The position numbers were made by a program, and so were the translations under genes. From PALSA-693 sp963781155 (GTDB lineage Bacteria > Actinomycetota > Acidimicrobiia > Acidimicrobiales > Palsa-688), in the NCBI GenBank assembly GCA_963781155.1, contig CAWAEC010000014.1, forward strand, positions 1-64,000: 64,000 bases of DNA. The letters are read 5' to 3'. The notes beneath the pieces were generated by a model. That model was given only the letters and a program-made list of their open reading frames with translations, ran no database searches and was not told the DNA's origin. Position 1 is the first letter of the stretch. The number at the start of each line of letters is the position of its first letter. This document shows positions 19,068 through 28,211 of this stretch, one piece after another.

Positions 19068-20602
19068 CGGGTGGCCTCGCCGGTCTCGAACGCGCCCGGT
19101 CCTCGCAGCCACGCTGGGGTGTCGATGCCGGCCAGCTGCTGCTGGACGGGGGCGTTGTCGGTGCCCGCGGCCAGGATTCCCTTCACCGTCCGATACGACG
19201 GATCACCGGCCTCGATGGCCCGCTGGCAGGCCGCTTCCAGACGGTTATCCCCGTAGCGTTCGGCCAGGCGGAGCACGCCTTGGGCTTGACGGAGCCGGAA
19301 GATGGCGTTCACGGCCAATAGCTCGCCGACCACCGCGTCGGCCGCCGGGCCGATCATCGACGCCTGGGTGCGGCACCAGGCGGGGTTGCGCATGAAGAAC
19401 CCGACTTTGTGTTCGGGCAGATCGGCCCAGTCGGTGCGCCGCCCCCGGGCCTGGAAGGGATGGGTCTTGACCAGCGTGCCGTTATAGAAGAACTGGACCC
19501 GCTCGACCGTGGCCCGGGCATCGAGGCGGACCCCGATCCACTTATAGGGCAACGAGTACAAGGTGGCTCCCACCTTGGCGTGCGAATCGGGCGCCACCTT
19601 AGGAGTGGACCATCTGGCATGCTCGAACGGCACCATCGGCAGCGGTCGGAGAACGCCGGCCTCTTCGGCATCGAATACCTGGATGGGTGTGCGGCCCTTC
19701 AGCACTCGAGGCGTTCTCCGCCCTGCCACCTCCAAGCTCCATCGCCGAGCGTCGGCCACCATCAGTGCCACGCTGGCGAAGTCTCTTCCGGCGAAGAAGC
19801 TCGAGCGGATGTACTTCTGGACCGCCTCGATCCGAGGCTTATCTTTGGGATGAGCCACCCGAGCCGGGTCCACTAACACCTGATAATGGGCGGCCAGCTC
19901 GGCGTAGGCCCGGTTGATCTTGGGGTCATAGATGTCCGGCTTGATCACCCCGGCCCGCAAATTGTCCAGCACTATCCGGGCCGGCAAGCCCCCGAAGAAC
20001 TCCGCCGCGGCCACATGGGCGTCGATCCAGGCCTGCTGGTCCATGCGCAACACCGGGTACACAAACAGGTGCCGCGAGTACGACAACACCATCGAGAACG
20101 CCCAAACTCGGCGGCGCTTCCCCGAGGTCGGATCGACCCACAGGCCCAGATAGCCGTAATCCACCTGGGCTTCCTCGCCCGCGTCGATCGGTGGCCGCCA
20201 GATGATCACCTCCCCCCGGCGCACCTCGGTGGGGAAATGGGCTCGCATGTAGCGGCGGAGACTGGCCACGCTGGCCTCCAAGCCGTGCTCGTCTCTCAGC
20301 CGCTGGTGGATCACCGACATCGGCACCACCCCCACTAGGGTCTCGATCCGCTCCCGGTGGACCTCGATCTGACCCCACGACGGCTGGCGCAGGCGGGTAT
20401 CAACCAGGGACGGGAACCACTCCCGCACCCTTTGGCGCCACTGCTCCTCGCTCAACGCGGCACCGCCCGGGACCAACCCGGCCGACACCGCCGGGGCCAC
20501 ATACTTGGCCACCGTTGCCCGATCAACGCCCAGGCTGGCAGCCACCTCCTTCTTCGACCTGCCCGCATGCCAGTGCTGCAGGATCTCGACAACGTCGATC
20601 AC
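19064..20602 (-). CDS. istA: IS21 transposase IstA
   Basis: The 512-residue integrase-fold transposase is best started at GTG 20602 (VIDVVEILQHWHAG), nine bases after an AAGGAGG site; a TTG at 20623 is in frame but overlaps that site. An N-terminal helix-turn-helix (SKKEVAASLGVDRATVAKYV) recognises the ends. The catalytic core has EAQVDYGYLG (first Asp), RIVLDNLRAGV (second Asp) and the C-terminal Glu region KPRIEAVQKYIR (D-D-E). A basic C-terminal domain follows. With istB it forms a complete, apparently active IS21 operon. Confidence 0.95.
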   Translation of the reverse strand: MIDVVEILQHWHAGRSKKEVAASLGVDRATVAKYVAPAVSAGLVPGGAALSEEQWRQRVREWFPSLVDTRLRQPSWGQIEVHRERIETLVGVVPMSVIHQRLRDEHGLEASVASLRRYMRAHFPTEVRRGEVIIWRPPIDAGEEAQVDYGYLGLWVDPTSGKRRRVWAFSMVLSYSRHLFVYPVLRMDQQAWIDAHVAAAEFFGGLPARIVLDNLRAGVIKPDIYDPKINRAYAELAAHYQVLVDPARVAHPKDKPRIEAVQKYIRSSFFAGRDFASVALMVADARRWSLEVAGRRTPRVLKGRTPIQVFDAEEAGVLRPLPMVPFEHARWSTPKVAPDSHAKVGATLYSLPYKWIGVRLDARATVERVQFFYNGTLVKTHPFQARGRRTDWADLPEHKVGFFMRNPAWCRTQASMIGPAADAVVGELLAVNAIFRLRQAQGVLRLAERYGDNRLEAACQRAIEAGDPSYRTVKGILAAGTDNAPVQQQLAGIDTPAWLRGPGAFETGEATR

Positions 20603-20718
20603 GCTGAATGTCCTCCTTGCCAATCTCTTCCTCCGTCACAAGCGACGGAGACCAGTGTCAGGGGACCGCGTGCGGAATTAGCTGATCGAGGGGTGCTGAA
20701 TTACTTGATCGGAACGCA

Positions 20719-21931
20719 CCCCACCCTGCGGGATTCCATGATCGTCAGCATCCTGAGTGCGTCCTATCGAGATCAACGCCATAGGCAGGAAGGGTGTCGA
20801 TCAGAGGGCATGCGCGTCGGACGTGGGCTGGAGTCTGAGCCTGCGGAGCATGACGCGCTTGGGTTTCGCGTTGTGGACCTGAGCCAGCTGCTCATTTGCC
20901 TCGGCTCGGCAACCATCGCACTCCGGACTTCCACCGGGATCTGGGCGTGTCTTTCGCAAGCGCCCCACGGTCTGGACACAGGTTGGACACGAACGCTGTG
21001 GCACGCCCCGGCTGGGGATGCGCCGCTGACACTGGATCGAAGAAAGCCCTGATCAGAGTGCGGCCAGGGGACTAGGACGAACCCCTCGGACAGACCTCTG
21101 CAGATTGAGGGGTCAGTCGCGTCGCAAGCGCGTGGGGTGTCGCCTCTCCGACTCGGACCCACTCAAGATCTCTTGGACTCGAGCACTTGCGGCGTCTCGG
21201 AGCCGTCGGGTCTTCATGGTGTCGGCACGGGACGGCGAACGACCACCATGCTGCCGAATGCCGCCGCGGTCCGAGTAACTCGACGACTGTCCTGGAGTCG
21301 GCGACGGTCAGATCCAGGTCCGTGTAAGTAACGGCTGAATACTGACCCCCACGACGGAGTAAGGAATCCAGGCCGGGTTCTGTGACCTGCGAGGGGGGTG
21401 ACGAGCGAGGACGCAGTCCGCCGGGGACCTGCGGATGTTCGTTGCGTGGGCTCGGCCGGTGGAGGCTGCCGGCCAGACGGCGACGCTGGACAGGGCTCGA
21501 TACTCGAGCAGGCGTTCTGGGTTGATCCTCGACTCCCGCCGTCCCCGGCGGTCTTGATCACCTCGAGGTCGCAGGTGTCAGCAACCTGTGAGAAGTTAGT
21601 CAGCAGGCTGGAGCTGAACACTTGGATCTGGCCAAGCCGTACGGGCTCTGACCAGCTAGAACGCGCCAGGTGCGGGGCTGGTACGGCTCTCGGAGTGGCC
21701 GCACGGGTGCCGATCCCGTTTCGGGCTGCCACGGAAGCGTGCTCGTCGACGCGCGCCGATCGGGCCCCCCCTGTTGAGGGACAACACCCCCGTCGGGGTG
21801 GCACAAGTAACGCCCGCCGAGTCACCCGCAGGCGAACGATGGCCGTGTTTATCTGCGGCAGGCCGGTCCGAGGGACTCGGGGAGCGGTCCGACAAGGTTG
21901 ATGGCGAACCAGCTCCAAGGTTGGTTGTCTG
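20719..21931. other. 1.2-kb stretch with no supported gene
   Basis: No open frame here has recognisable domains; those present overlap one another on both strands with skewed composition. The segment lies between IS21 and the broken amidohydrolase and is probably decayed DNA. Confidence 0.45.
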
Positions 21932-23031
21932 TCAGATCAGGTTGTAGAGCTTGGCCGCGTTCTGCCAGAGGATCTTGGCCTTGTCCTCTTCGCCGTACTG
22001 CGTGAACCACTCGTCGGTGAGGCTTTTGGAGTTGGGCCAGGTCGTCTCGGAATGGGGGTAGTCGCTGGCCCACATGATGTTGTCGATCCCGATGTGGTGA
22101 CGCTCGCGCAGCCCGACCGGGTCCTCCATGAACGTGGCGTACATCTGACGCCGAAGTAGTGGCTGGGCGGCTCGGCGAGCTTGCTCTCGGTCCAGAAACG
22201 GTGCTTCTCCCACAAGTGATCCGAGTAGTACTTGAAGAAAGAGATCCAGCCGATCTGACCCTCGACTATTACGAACTTCAGGTCTGGATATCGCTGCATC
22301 ACCAGACCATGGATCAACTCCGAAACCGACTCCGTCAATGCCCACTTGTTGGTGATCATCCCTGACAAGAACCGGGCCGCTCCGTCCGACAGAGCCCAAG
22401 GCCGGAGTTCCCGGCCGCCGTTGCCCACTGTGCAGTGCGACGGGGAAGCCTGACTCGAGGAAGGCCTCCCACATCGGGTTCCACCGATCGTCGCCGTACT
22501 CCCCCTCGTTCGGGAAGAGGGTGATGGCACCGCTGACCAGCGCCGGCTCCTGCGCCGCCCAGCGGATCTCCTCGACCGCCATCTCGGGCGAATCCGTAGG
22601 GATCGACGCCACTCCCAACAGGCGATCTGGGGCATGCGACGCGAAGTCCGAAAGCCACCTGTTGTAGCCCCGCACGCTGTTAAGCCGCAGCGCCGGATCT
22701 ACCGAGTTCAAGGGGCCGCCGAAATACAGGATCTCGGCGTCCACCCCGTCGATATCCATGTCCTTGATCCGGTCCGCCGGAACCCAGGCCCCATGGCGCG
22801 GGTCTCCTGCAGGCTACGGACGTTGAGCGAAAAGTCCTCCGGCCTCTTCCCCGCCAGATTGCTCAGCCCCTGTACCGGCGTGCGCTGGCCCTCGAAGATT
22901 CGAACGTCACCGTCATCGGTCTGCTCGATCCGCGGGGCCCGGTCTCTGAACTCCGGATCGAGATACTCCTGCCACGCCTCGTCTGGCATCGTCACATGCG
23001 AGTCGGACGAAATCAACCTGAACTTGGACAC
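21932..23031 (-). pseudogene. Amidohydrolase family protein (COG2159 type), frameshifted
   Basis: From ATG 23031 it reads MSKFRLISSDSHVTMPDEAW (metal D-x-H). It then continues after frame changes with DIDGVDAEILYFGGPLNSVD, YNRWLSDFASHAPDRLLGVA, FVIVEGQIGWISFFKYY and, at the end, IDNIMWASDYPHSETTWPNS and ILWQNAAKLYNLI. All parts of a roughly 365-residue amidohydrolase-2 enzyme are present in order, so it was full length until recently. At least three indels separate them (near 22780, 22420 and 22170). The same family as 1332-2407. Confidence 0.85.
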
Positions 23032-23263
23032 GGATACCTCCTAGCGCTGCTCCGGTCTTATAGCTTGTTACTCGTCGTATCTCACCACTCGTTATTAGCT
23101 ACTTGACCCTGAAGAACCCGCTTCGATAACGAGTGGGGTCTGGGCTGATTGGTGCCTGTGGGGTGGTGTGGGCCTGTTCCCCGGCCGTTTTGGTTTCTCT
23201 CGGGCCGCCTTTCCGGCTGTTGGAGGCCGTCGGGGCGTGGCGGGAGAGGCGGTCGGCCGGGTG

Positions 23264-24745
23264 TCAGGCAGCATTCCGGGCTGGTGGCATGGGGGTGGGC
23301 GGGTCGGTGCCGGGGACGATCCGGGTTGGTCGCGGCTGGCACGGGGTGGCTGGCGGCGGGGTGGCGGTATGGGCGAGGGCGGCAATCTTCACCGAGTTGT
23401 GGGCCAGGACACCCCAGCCGCACCAGGTTTGGGTGCCGCCGATCCCGTCGAAGAGGCTGCGCCGCCAGCCGAAGTCCCGCTTCAGGCAGGAGATCCGGGC
23501 CTCCGAACCGGTGCGCCACTTCACCAGCTTGGTGAAGCGCCGTCCATGTTGAACCTTGCTGCGAGCCGGACCGGGCCTGCCGCGCCGGGGAATGGCCACG
23601 GTCTGCACGCCGAGCGATTTGAGATCGGAGTCTATTTTGGCTTCGCCGTAGCCGCGGTCGGCGGTGACCGCTCGGGGGGCGCGACCGAAGCGGGCGGTGA
23701 TGCGGGCGACGGCGGGGACCAGCATCGGGGCGTCGGGCGGGTTCCCCTTCACTACTACATGGTCGAGGACCACGCCCTCGGCGTTGTCGGCCACCTGCGC
23801 CTTGTATCCGAACTCGACGGGACGACCGAGTCGTCCCTTGCGGATGGGGCGGGCGTCGAGGTCGTGAAGCGACACCACCCGGGTGGCCCCGTCGGGGATC
23901 TCACCGGCGAGGCGGGCCCGGGTCTGAGCCGCGATCTGTTCCACTGCGGCCGCGGTCTCCTCCAGGGCCGAGATCATCGCGGCCAGCTTTCCTCCAGCGG
24001 CGACGCCACGGCGGGCCAGGGTCCGTCCGGCGTTGGCGGCCACCGCCCGCGCTTCGCCGACCGTCGCCACCGCGATCGCGGCCAGCTCGCCGGTGATGAC
24101 CAGGACCTCTTCTTTGGCGTCGTCGTTGCGCCGACGCAGCCAGGTAGCCACATCATGGGCTCGCCGTCGCACCGATCGCGTCCGATCCCGGAAACCGGTC
24201 CGCTTCGCCAGCCCGGCCGCCTTGAGCTTGCCGGCCAGGACCGCCATGCGGGCCACGCCCTTGGCCAAAAGACCGCTGTCGGTCGGGTAGGCCACGTTCG
24301 CTTCGACCACGGTGGTGTCGGCGCGGACGGCGTCGAGACGGATCAGCTTCTCCTCGGCCGCCTTGGCCAACAACGCCTCGTTGAGCGCCGAGATGGCCGT
24401 CTCACCGCAGCGGGCAGTGATCTTCAACAGCGTGGTCGGATGCGGCACCGCCTGATCGAGGGGGATCCGACAGAACCGCCGCCACACGATGGAGTCGGCC
24501 ACCTCCGCGCACAGCGTCTCGTACCCGAGTTTGTAACGGAACCGCAGGAACATCATGCGCAGGTAGGTCTCCATCGGGATCGACGGCCGACCGGTCCGCT
24601 CCGAGAAGAACGGCACGAACGGCTCGAAGAACCGCACGTCATCGAGCAGCCGGTCCACCTCGGCCAGCCCCGGCGGCAGCCCCAAGCAGCACTCCGGCAG
24701 GATCGCGTCCCACAAGGTCGGCTCAGCGTTTATGGTACGCAGCAT
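23264..24745 (-). CDS. ISNCY/IS5-like transposase (DUF772-type N-terminus)
   Basis: It is about 493 residues from ATG 24745 (MLRTINAEPTLWDAILPE). PSIPMETYLRMMFLRFRYKL and VADSIVWRRFCRIPLD are the DUF772-like N-terminal region. The DDE nuclease has IRLDAVRADTTVVEANVAYP (first Asp), RAVTADRGYGEAKID (second Asp) and a C-terminal Glu near TGSEARISCLKRDFGWRR. The frame is intact, so the element may be active. An in-frame ATG at 24769 would add eight residues but lacks a better ribosome site. Confidence 0.92.
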   Translation of the reverse strand: MLRTINAEPTLWDAILPECCLGLPPGLAEVDRLLDDVRFFEPFVPFFSERTGRPSIPMETYLRMMFLRFRYKLGYETLCAEVADSIVWRRFCRIPLDQAVPHPTTLLKITARCGETAISALNEALLAKAAEEKLIRLDAVRADTTVVEANVAYPTDSGLLAKGVARMAVLAGKLKAAGLAKRTGFRDRTRSVRRRAHDVATWLRRRNDDAKEEVLVITGELAAIAVATVGEARAVAANAGRTLARRGVAAGGKLAAMISALEETAAAVEQIAAQTRARLAGEIPDGATRVVSLHDLDARPIRKGRLGRPVEFGYKAQVADNAEGVVLDHVVVKGNPPDAPMLVPAVARITARFGRAPRAVTADRGYGEAKIDSDLKSLGVQTVAIPRRGRPGPARSKVQHGRRFTKLVKWRTGSEARISCLKRDFGWRRSLFDGIGGTQTWCGWGVLAHNSVKIAALAHTATPPPATPCQPRPTRIVPGTDPPTPMPPARNAA

Positions 24746-24788
24746 GATGGCCTGAACTCCTTCTCGCACAAGGGGTTCGGGCCATCAT
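24744..24788 (-). promoter_or_regulatory. Inverted repeat covering the ISNCY transposase start codon
   Basis: 24744-24757 and 24775-24788 are complementary at 13 of 14 positions. In the transcript one arm includes the start codon at 24745 while the AAGGAG ribosome site falls in the loop. This could limit translation of read-through transcripts. Confidence 0.5.
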
Positions 24789-24935
24789 CACAGCATTCGA
24801 CCCCAAACCGGGGGACCGTCAGACCGCGAGACCCTTACCAGACAAGGGCATACACGTCGACTTTTTCAGGGTCAAGTAGCTAACCCTGATCCTTCACCCG
24901 GGTCGGTGACCTGAGGGGCGGGGGTCCGCGAAAAC

Positions 24936-24995
24936 GCCCTCCTGGCAAGGGATACTGCGCTTGTCGAAGGCGTACAGGACCCCTACCAGGAGGGC
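24936..24995 (+). promoter_or_regulatory. Fold-back inverted repeat over the IS1380 transposase ribosome site
   Basis: GCCCTCCTGG at 24936-24945 is a perfect 10-bp complement of CCAGGAGGGC at 24986-24995. The right arm contains the AGGAGGG ribosome site of the transposase (GTG 25005). In a long transcript the site would be paired and hidden. Confidence 0.6.
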
Positions 24996-25004
24996 ACTTC
25001 TGAG

Positions 25005-26372
25005 GTGAACGCTACCAGCACGACCCGGCTGAGGGTGGAGACCGGCGGTGAGGGGGTGGTGGCCCATGTGGGTCTGCATGCTCTTGGTCGTTTCGGAGAC
25101 CGCTTGGGTCTGGCTGATTTGCTGTCGGCTCGCATCCCGGTCATGTCGGAGCGGCTCCCGGTTCATGACCGCGGCAAGGTGCTGGTTCAGGCCATGTTGA
25201 TGATGGCGGGTGGCGGCGAGGCGTGCAGCGACATCGAGAAGTTGCGGGCCCAGCCGGCCCTGTTCGGGTCGGTGCCGTCGGACTCGACTCTGTATCGCAG
25301 CTTCTTCCAGCTCGACCCGGCGACGGTGGCCGGGTTGTGGGAGGCGATGGCCCAGGCCCGCAGCGAGGTGTGGTCCCGGGCGGCAGCGACGACGGGTAAG
25401 GACATGGTGGTGTTGGACATCGACAGCTCGCTTCATGAGATCCACTCCGAGAACAAGGAGCTGACCGGCCCGACCTATAAGGGAGGATTCGGGTTTCATC
25501 CGCTCTACTGTTTCGCCGATGCCACCGGCGAGACACTGGCGGTGAGGCTGCGGCCGGGTAACGCCGGGGCCAACAACGTGATCGACCTGGTCGGTGTGCT
25601 CGACGCCGCCATCGACGGCCTGCCCGCCGAGATCGCTGCCGGCCACCGAGTCGGTGACGAGCCAGGGCCGCTCCGGCGCCCGTTGCAGGTCCGCGCCGAC
25701 TCGGCCGCGGGGCGCAGCTTCGCCCTGGCTTGCAGGGCCCGCAATGTCGGTTTCGCGGTGGTGGCCCGCTCGAACGATCAGATCCACACAGCGATCAGTC
25801 GGGTCGCCTACGACTCCGACGCCTGGCAGCCGGCGGTCCGCCAGGACGGCGAGGTTCGCAAGGGTGCGGCCGTGGTCGAGGTCACCGATCTGGTCGACCT
25901 GTCGGACTGGCCGGCGGGAACCCGGCTGATCATCCGGCGCGAACCGCTTCACCCCGGTGCCCAGCAGAGCCTGTTCCCCTCCGAGTGCTACCGCTACTGG
26001 GGGCACTACACCGACGCCGCCAGCGACCCGGTCGATCTTGATCGTCACATGCGAGCCCACGCGCATGTCGAAGACAACATCCGCCGATTGAAGGACTCCG
26101 CGGCGGCCCGCTTCCCATTCTGCGACTTCGACGCCAACGCCGCCTGGCTCGCCGTGGTCTGCATGTCCGACGCCCTGATCCGCTGGTTCCAGCAGCTCTG
26201 CCTGACCGGACCGCTCACCGACGCTGAACCCAAGACCCTGCGATGGTCCCTGTGGCACACCCCGGCCCGTATCGTCCATCGAGCCCGAGCCCGGATCGTG
26301 CGCATCCTCGACAACTGGCCCAGCGCCGCCTTCCTGCTCGAGGCCTACCAGCGAATCGACCTCATCACCTGA
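25005..26372 (+). CDS. IS1380-family transposase
   Basis: The protein is 455 residues from GTG 25005. The N-terminal region (DRLGLADLLSARIP) and DDE-type core are those of IS1380 proteins: VVLDIDSSLHEIHSENKELT (first Asp), LQVRADSAAGRSFAL (second Asp), and YRYWGHYTDA with HAHVEDNIRRLKDSAAARFP (the Y-x-E-like C-terminal region with the catalytic Glu). The frame is intact. Confidence 0.94.
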   Translation: MNATSTTRLRVETGGEGVVAHVGLHALGRFGDRLGLADLLSARIPVMSERLPVHDRGKVLVQAMLMMAGGGEACSDIEKLRAQPALFGSVPSDSTLYRSFFQLDPATVAGLWEAMAQARSEVWSRAAATTGKDMVVLDIDSSLHEIHSENKELTGPTYKGGFGFHPLYCFADATGETLAVRLRPGNAGANNVIDLVGVLDAAIDGLPAEIAAGHRVGDEPGPLRRPLQVRADSAAGRSFALACRARNVGFAVVARSNDQIHTAISRVAYDSDAWQPAVRQDGEVRKGAAVVEVTDLVDLSDWPAGTRLIIRREPLHPGAQQSLFPSECYRYWGHYTDAASDPVDLDRHMRAHAHVEDNIRRLKDSAAARFPFCDFDANAAWLAVVCMSDALIRWFQQLCLTGPLTDAEPKTLRWSLWHTPARIVHRARARIVRILDNWPSAAFLLEAYQRIDLIT

Positions 26373-26398
26373 ACGACGCCAGTGCCGAGAAACCCGGG

Positions 26399-27350
26399 CA
26401 TGAGCAGATACGAACGCGCCCGATCACCCGTACCGAACGGGCCGACAACACCGAAATCATCCCTCCCTGGACTAACCCGAGCCCGAAATGACTCCCTCAC
26501 CCTCCACGATCCCTGCAACAATCACTCAGAGACCGCCCCAGCATTCTCATGAACGATCGGGGCTAAGCGGATGAGCCAATCCGTCAACGTAAGCATCGGT
26601 CACACCTTCAGTCAAGCAGGCTAGCGGAGCTGAGCGGAGTGCAGCAGAAGAAACCACTGCAAACATTCGGTTTCCGGTGTGCGGCGGAGCGGTCGGATGG
26701 GCATGACGCGCATGAGCTCGGGGACGAGGCCCGGCGGCGCCGGGCTCGCCCCTGACAGGGAGGCGGGGGCGCTAGCCCTCGGGAGGATGGGTGCCTGGTG
26801 GGATCTGAGGATGGCGGAGAAAGCAGGGATGACGACTACCCATGTCGTCGGGCAGCCATTGCGGAGCAGGACCTGCGACGGATCCATGCCGAAGTTCCAG
26901 ACGTAGAAGAGGGCGGCGATCTTGCAGGCGCTCATTCGCTCGGGATTGTGTCGTTCAGCAGGTCGGCACGCAGCGCCTTGGTTACCTGGCTCGGCGCGGA
27001 GTAGCGGCCAAGGGTCATGACCGGGGGTTGCCCTTGGCCATCTCCTGCTAGGCCAGCAGATTCAGGTCTCCGTTGGCGCAGGTGATCGGGCCGACGCTCC
27101 CGTCCGTGCCGAAAAGCGGAGTTGCTGCGTTCACTCGTCCATCTTCGGCGGTACCGGGCCACCAAGCCTAAGAGGGTCCTGGTAGCCATCCGTAGCGCGC
27201 CGCGGTACTCTATTACACGTATGTCGGCGACATATCTCCAGGTTAGAGCGTTGCGTGGAGCGCTGTGGAGTTTGGAGGGACAGACTGTAAATCTGCTCCA
27301 TATTCGAGGTCGTACCCAATAAGGATCACGCAGCCGGTAATAACAGGCTA
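26399..27350. other. Gene-free stretch holding a possible tRNA-Tyr relic
   Basis: No supported protein gene. Around 27286-27300 the bases CAGACTGTAAATCTG equal a tRNA-Tyr anticodon arm (loop CTGTAAA, anticodon GUA), followed by a TTCGAGG that recalls a T loop. The acceptor and T stems do not pair. Confidence 0.35.
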
Positions 27351-27623
27351 GTGCCCTTTCGCTCGCGAGGCGGCGAGGACCGGATGCTCGTCGCCTGGCC
27401 AGCCGACGATCACGCCGTGGTGATAGCGGTCGGCCGGCACGACCGGTCCGGCGAAGACGTCTACGACCTCCTGCTTCACGCCTTGGGGCTAGATGTCCCC
27501 GACGACGAGCGAGAGAAGCCGTCCTGCTGCGACGAGTCCAGTCGCCCTCCCGCCGCCCCCGACGTCGCAGTAGACATCGCTGACGCTCTTCAGCGTCTTG
27601 GGAGCGGCCACCGAGCTCGATAG
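27351..27623 (+). CDS. Conserved hypothetical protein, possibly truncated at the N-terminus
   Basis: The frame encodes about 90 residues, DRMLVAWPADDHAVVIAVGR then DVYDLLLHALGLDVPDDERE and CCDESSRPPA. The balanced composition and acidic C-terminus look like a real protein, and it resembles small actinomycete hypotheticals I recall, without a known function. There is no good ribosome site at GTG 27351, and similar proteins seem to extend further N-terminally, so this is probably a fragment left next to the island boundary. Confidence 0.45.
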   Translation: MPFRSRGGEDRMLVAWPADDHAVVIAVGRHDRSGEDVYDLLLHALGLDVPDDEREKPSCCDESSRPPAAPDVAVDIADALQRLGSGHRAR

Positions 27624-28066
27624 CGGGTCTCGGCTGAGGGCTCCATGGCGCGTGCATGGCGCGGCCGCAGCGACACCAGGGGGCTCGCCAAGAGCCGCGC
27701 CCCCCGCTGAGCTGCACTTTTGTGGACACAGGGGTCGCCAAGAACCCCGAAGAGGAGACTTTTAAACTCCTGATGCGCTCGTCGGGCGCCCGAAACAGAA
27801 TGCGGCGGGAGGGCGACCCCTCACATATGCACCTTGTCGTGCGACCAACGCATCCAGAATGCGTTGCTCGACTCCGACGATACCAAACGCGTGTTCGAGT
27901 CCTGATCGGCGAATCTGGTCCCGTAGAAACGAGAACCTCGTGTCTAGAAATTTGTCTAGAACTGCCCGCCAGCCAGACACGATGAGGTCCGACCGGACCA
28001 AACGGAAGCCCTGTATGACCAGGTAGAACGCGATCGAAGCAGTCCATTTCGATGGGTCCGAAGGCT
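27624..28066. other. No supported gene; immediate left flank of the tRNA scar
   Basis: Frames on either strand are unrecognised. This stretch would be the terminal part of the integrated island if the tRNA-Thr scar at 28067 is its right boundary. Confidence 0.35.
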
Positions 28067-28108
28067 CTCGTAATGCGTAGGTCAGCGGTTCGATTCCGCT
28101 CTCGGGCT
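28067..28108 (+). tRNA. 3' half of tRNA-Thr (anticodon CGU): probable attachment-site scar
   Basis: The sequence supplies an anticodon loop CTCGTAA (28067-28073; anticodon CGU at 28069-28071), the 3' anticodon strand TGCGT, variable loop AGGTC, and a perfect T arm (AGCGG, TTCGATT, CCGCT at 28084-28100). It ends with the 3' acceptor strand CTCGGGC and discriminator T; CCA is not encoded. The expected 5' strands (ACGCA for the anticodon stem, GCCCGAG for the acceptor) are absent upstream. Tyrosine integrases commonly recombine at the anticodon loop or T arm of tRNA genes and leave exactly this kind of 3' duplicate at the distal end of the island. The intact gene should lie to the left, outside the window. 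Confidence 0.75.
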
Positions 28109-28211
28109 CTCGGGCGCTTCCGCAGGTCAGCGGGCTGCGGGGAGGAGCCTGGGCCGGGATTTCGCTGGCTCGACGGGCGTCCGCGTCCCCGACGCGTCCC
28201 CGCAGACGTAC

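Larger units (their letters stand above)
18116..20718 (-). mobile_element. IS21-family insertion sequence
   Basis: The 2603-bp element carries istA and istB on the minus strand. Its ends form long imperfect inverted repeats of about 56 bp (18116-18171 and 20663-20718). Both start TGC and contain paired C-G-A-T-C-A motifs and T-T-C-C-G-C-A-C-G-(T/C)-G-G-T-C-C, the multiple terminal repeats typical of IS21. No matching target duplication is seen outside the ends (left flank ATTCCTGAG, right flank CCCCACCC), so one end may have been rearranged after insertion. Confidence 0.88.
23098..24880 (-). mobile_element. ISNCY/IS5-like insertion sequence
   Basis: The ends match as inverted repeats beginning GCTACTTGACCCTGAA on the left and, reverse-complemented, the same on the right. 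TA lies on both sides (23096-23097 and 24881-24882), consistent with a 2-bp target duplication. The 1783-bp element has one transposase gene, on the minus strand. It inserted 67 bp upstream of the start of the broken amidohydrolase. Confidence 0.85.
24897..26398 (+). mobile_element. IS1380-family insertion sequence
   Basis: A single transposase gene is flanked by weak inverted repeats that share CCCGGGT at 24897-24903 and, reverse-complemented, at 26392-26398. It starts only 16 bp beyond the neighbouring ISNCY-like element. The boundaries are approximate, and no clear target duplication is seen. Confidence 0.65.

Noticed and set aside
23168..24883. 571-codon plus-strand frame across the ISNCY element
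   Set aside because: Antisense to an intact transposase with conserved catalytic motifs; no motif of its own.
24894..26279. 461-codon minus-strand frame across IS1380
   Set aside because: Antisense shadow of the intact IS1380 transposase.
26932..28047. Minus-strand open frame of 371 codons beside the tRNA scar
   Set aside because: Extreme Arg content and low-complexity stretches. It overlaps the more protein-like frame at 27351-27623; read as a frame shadow.
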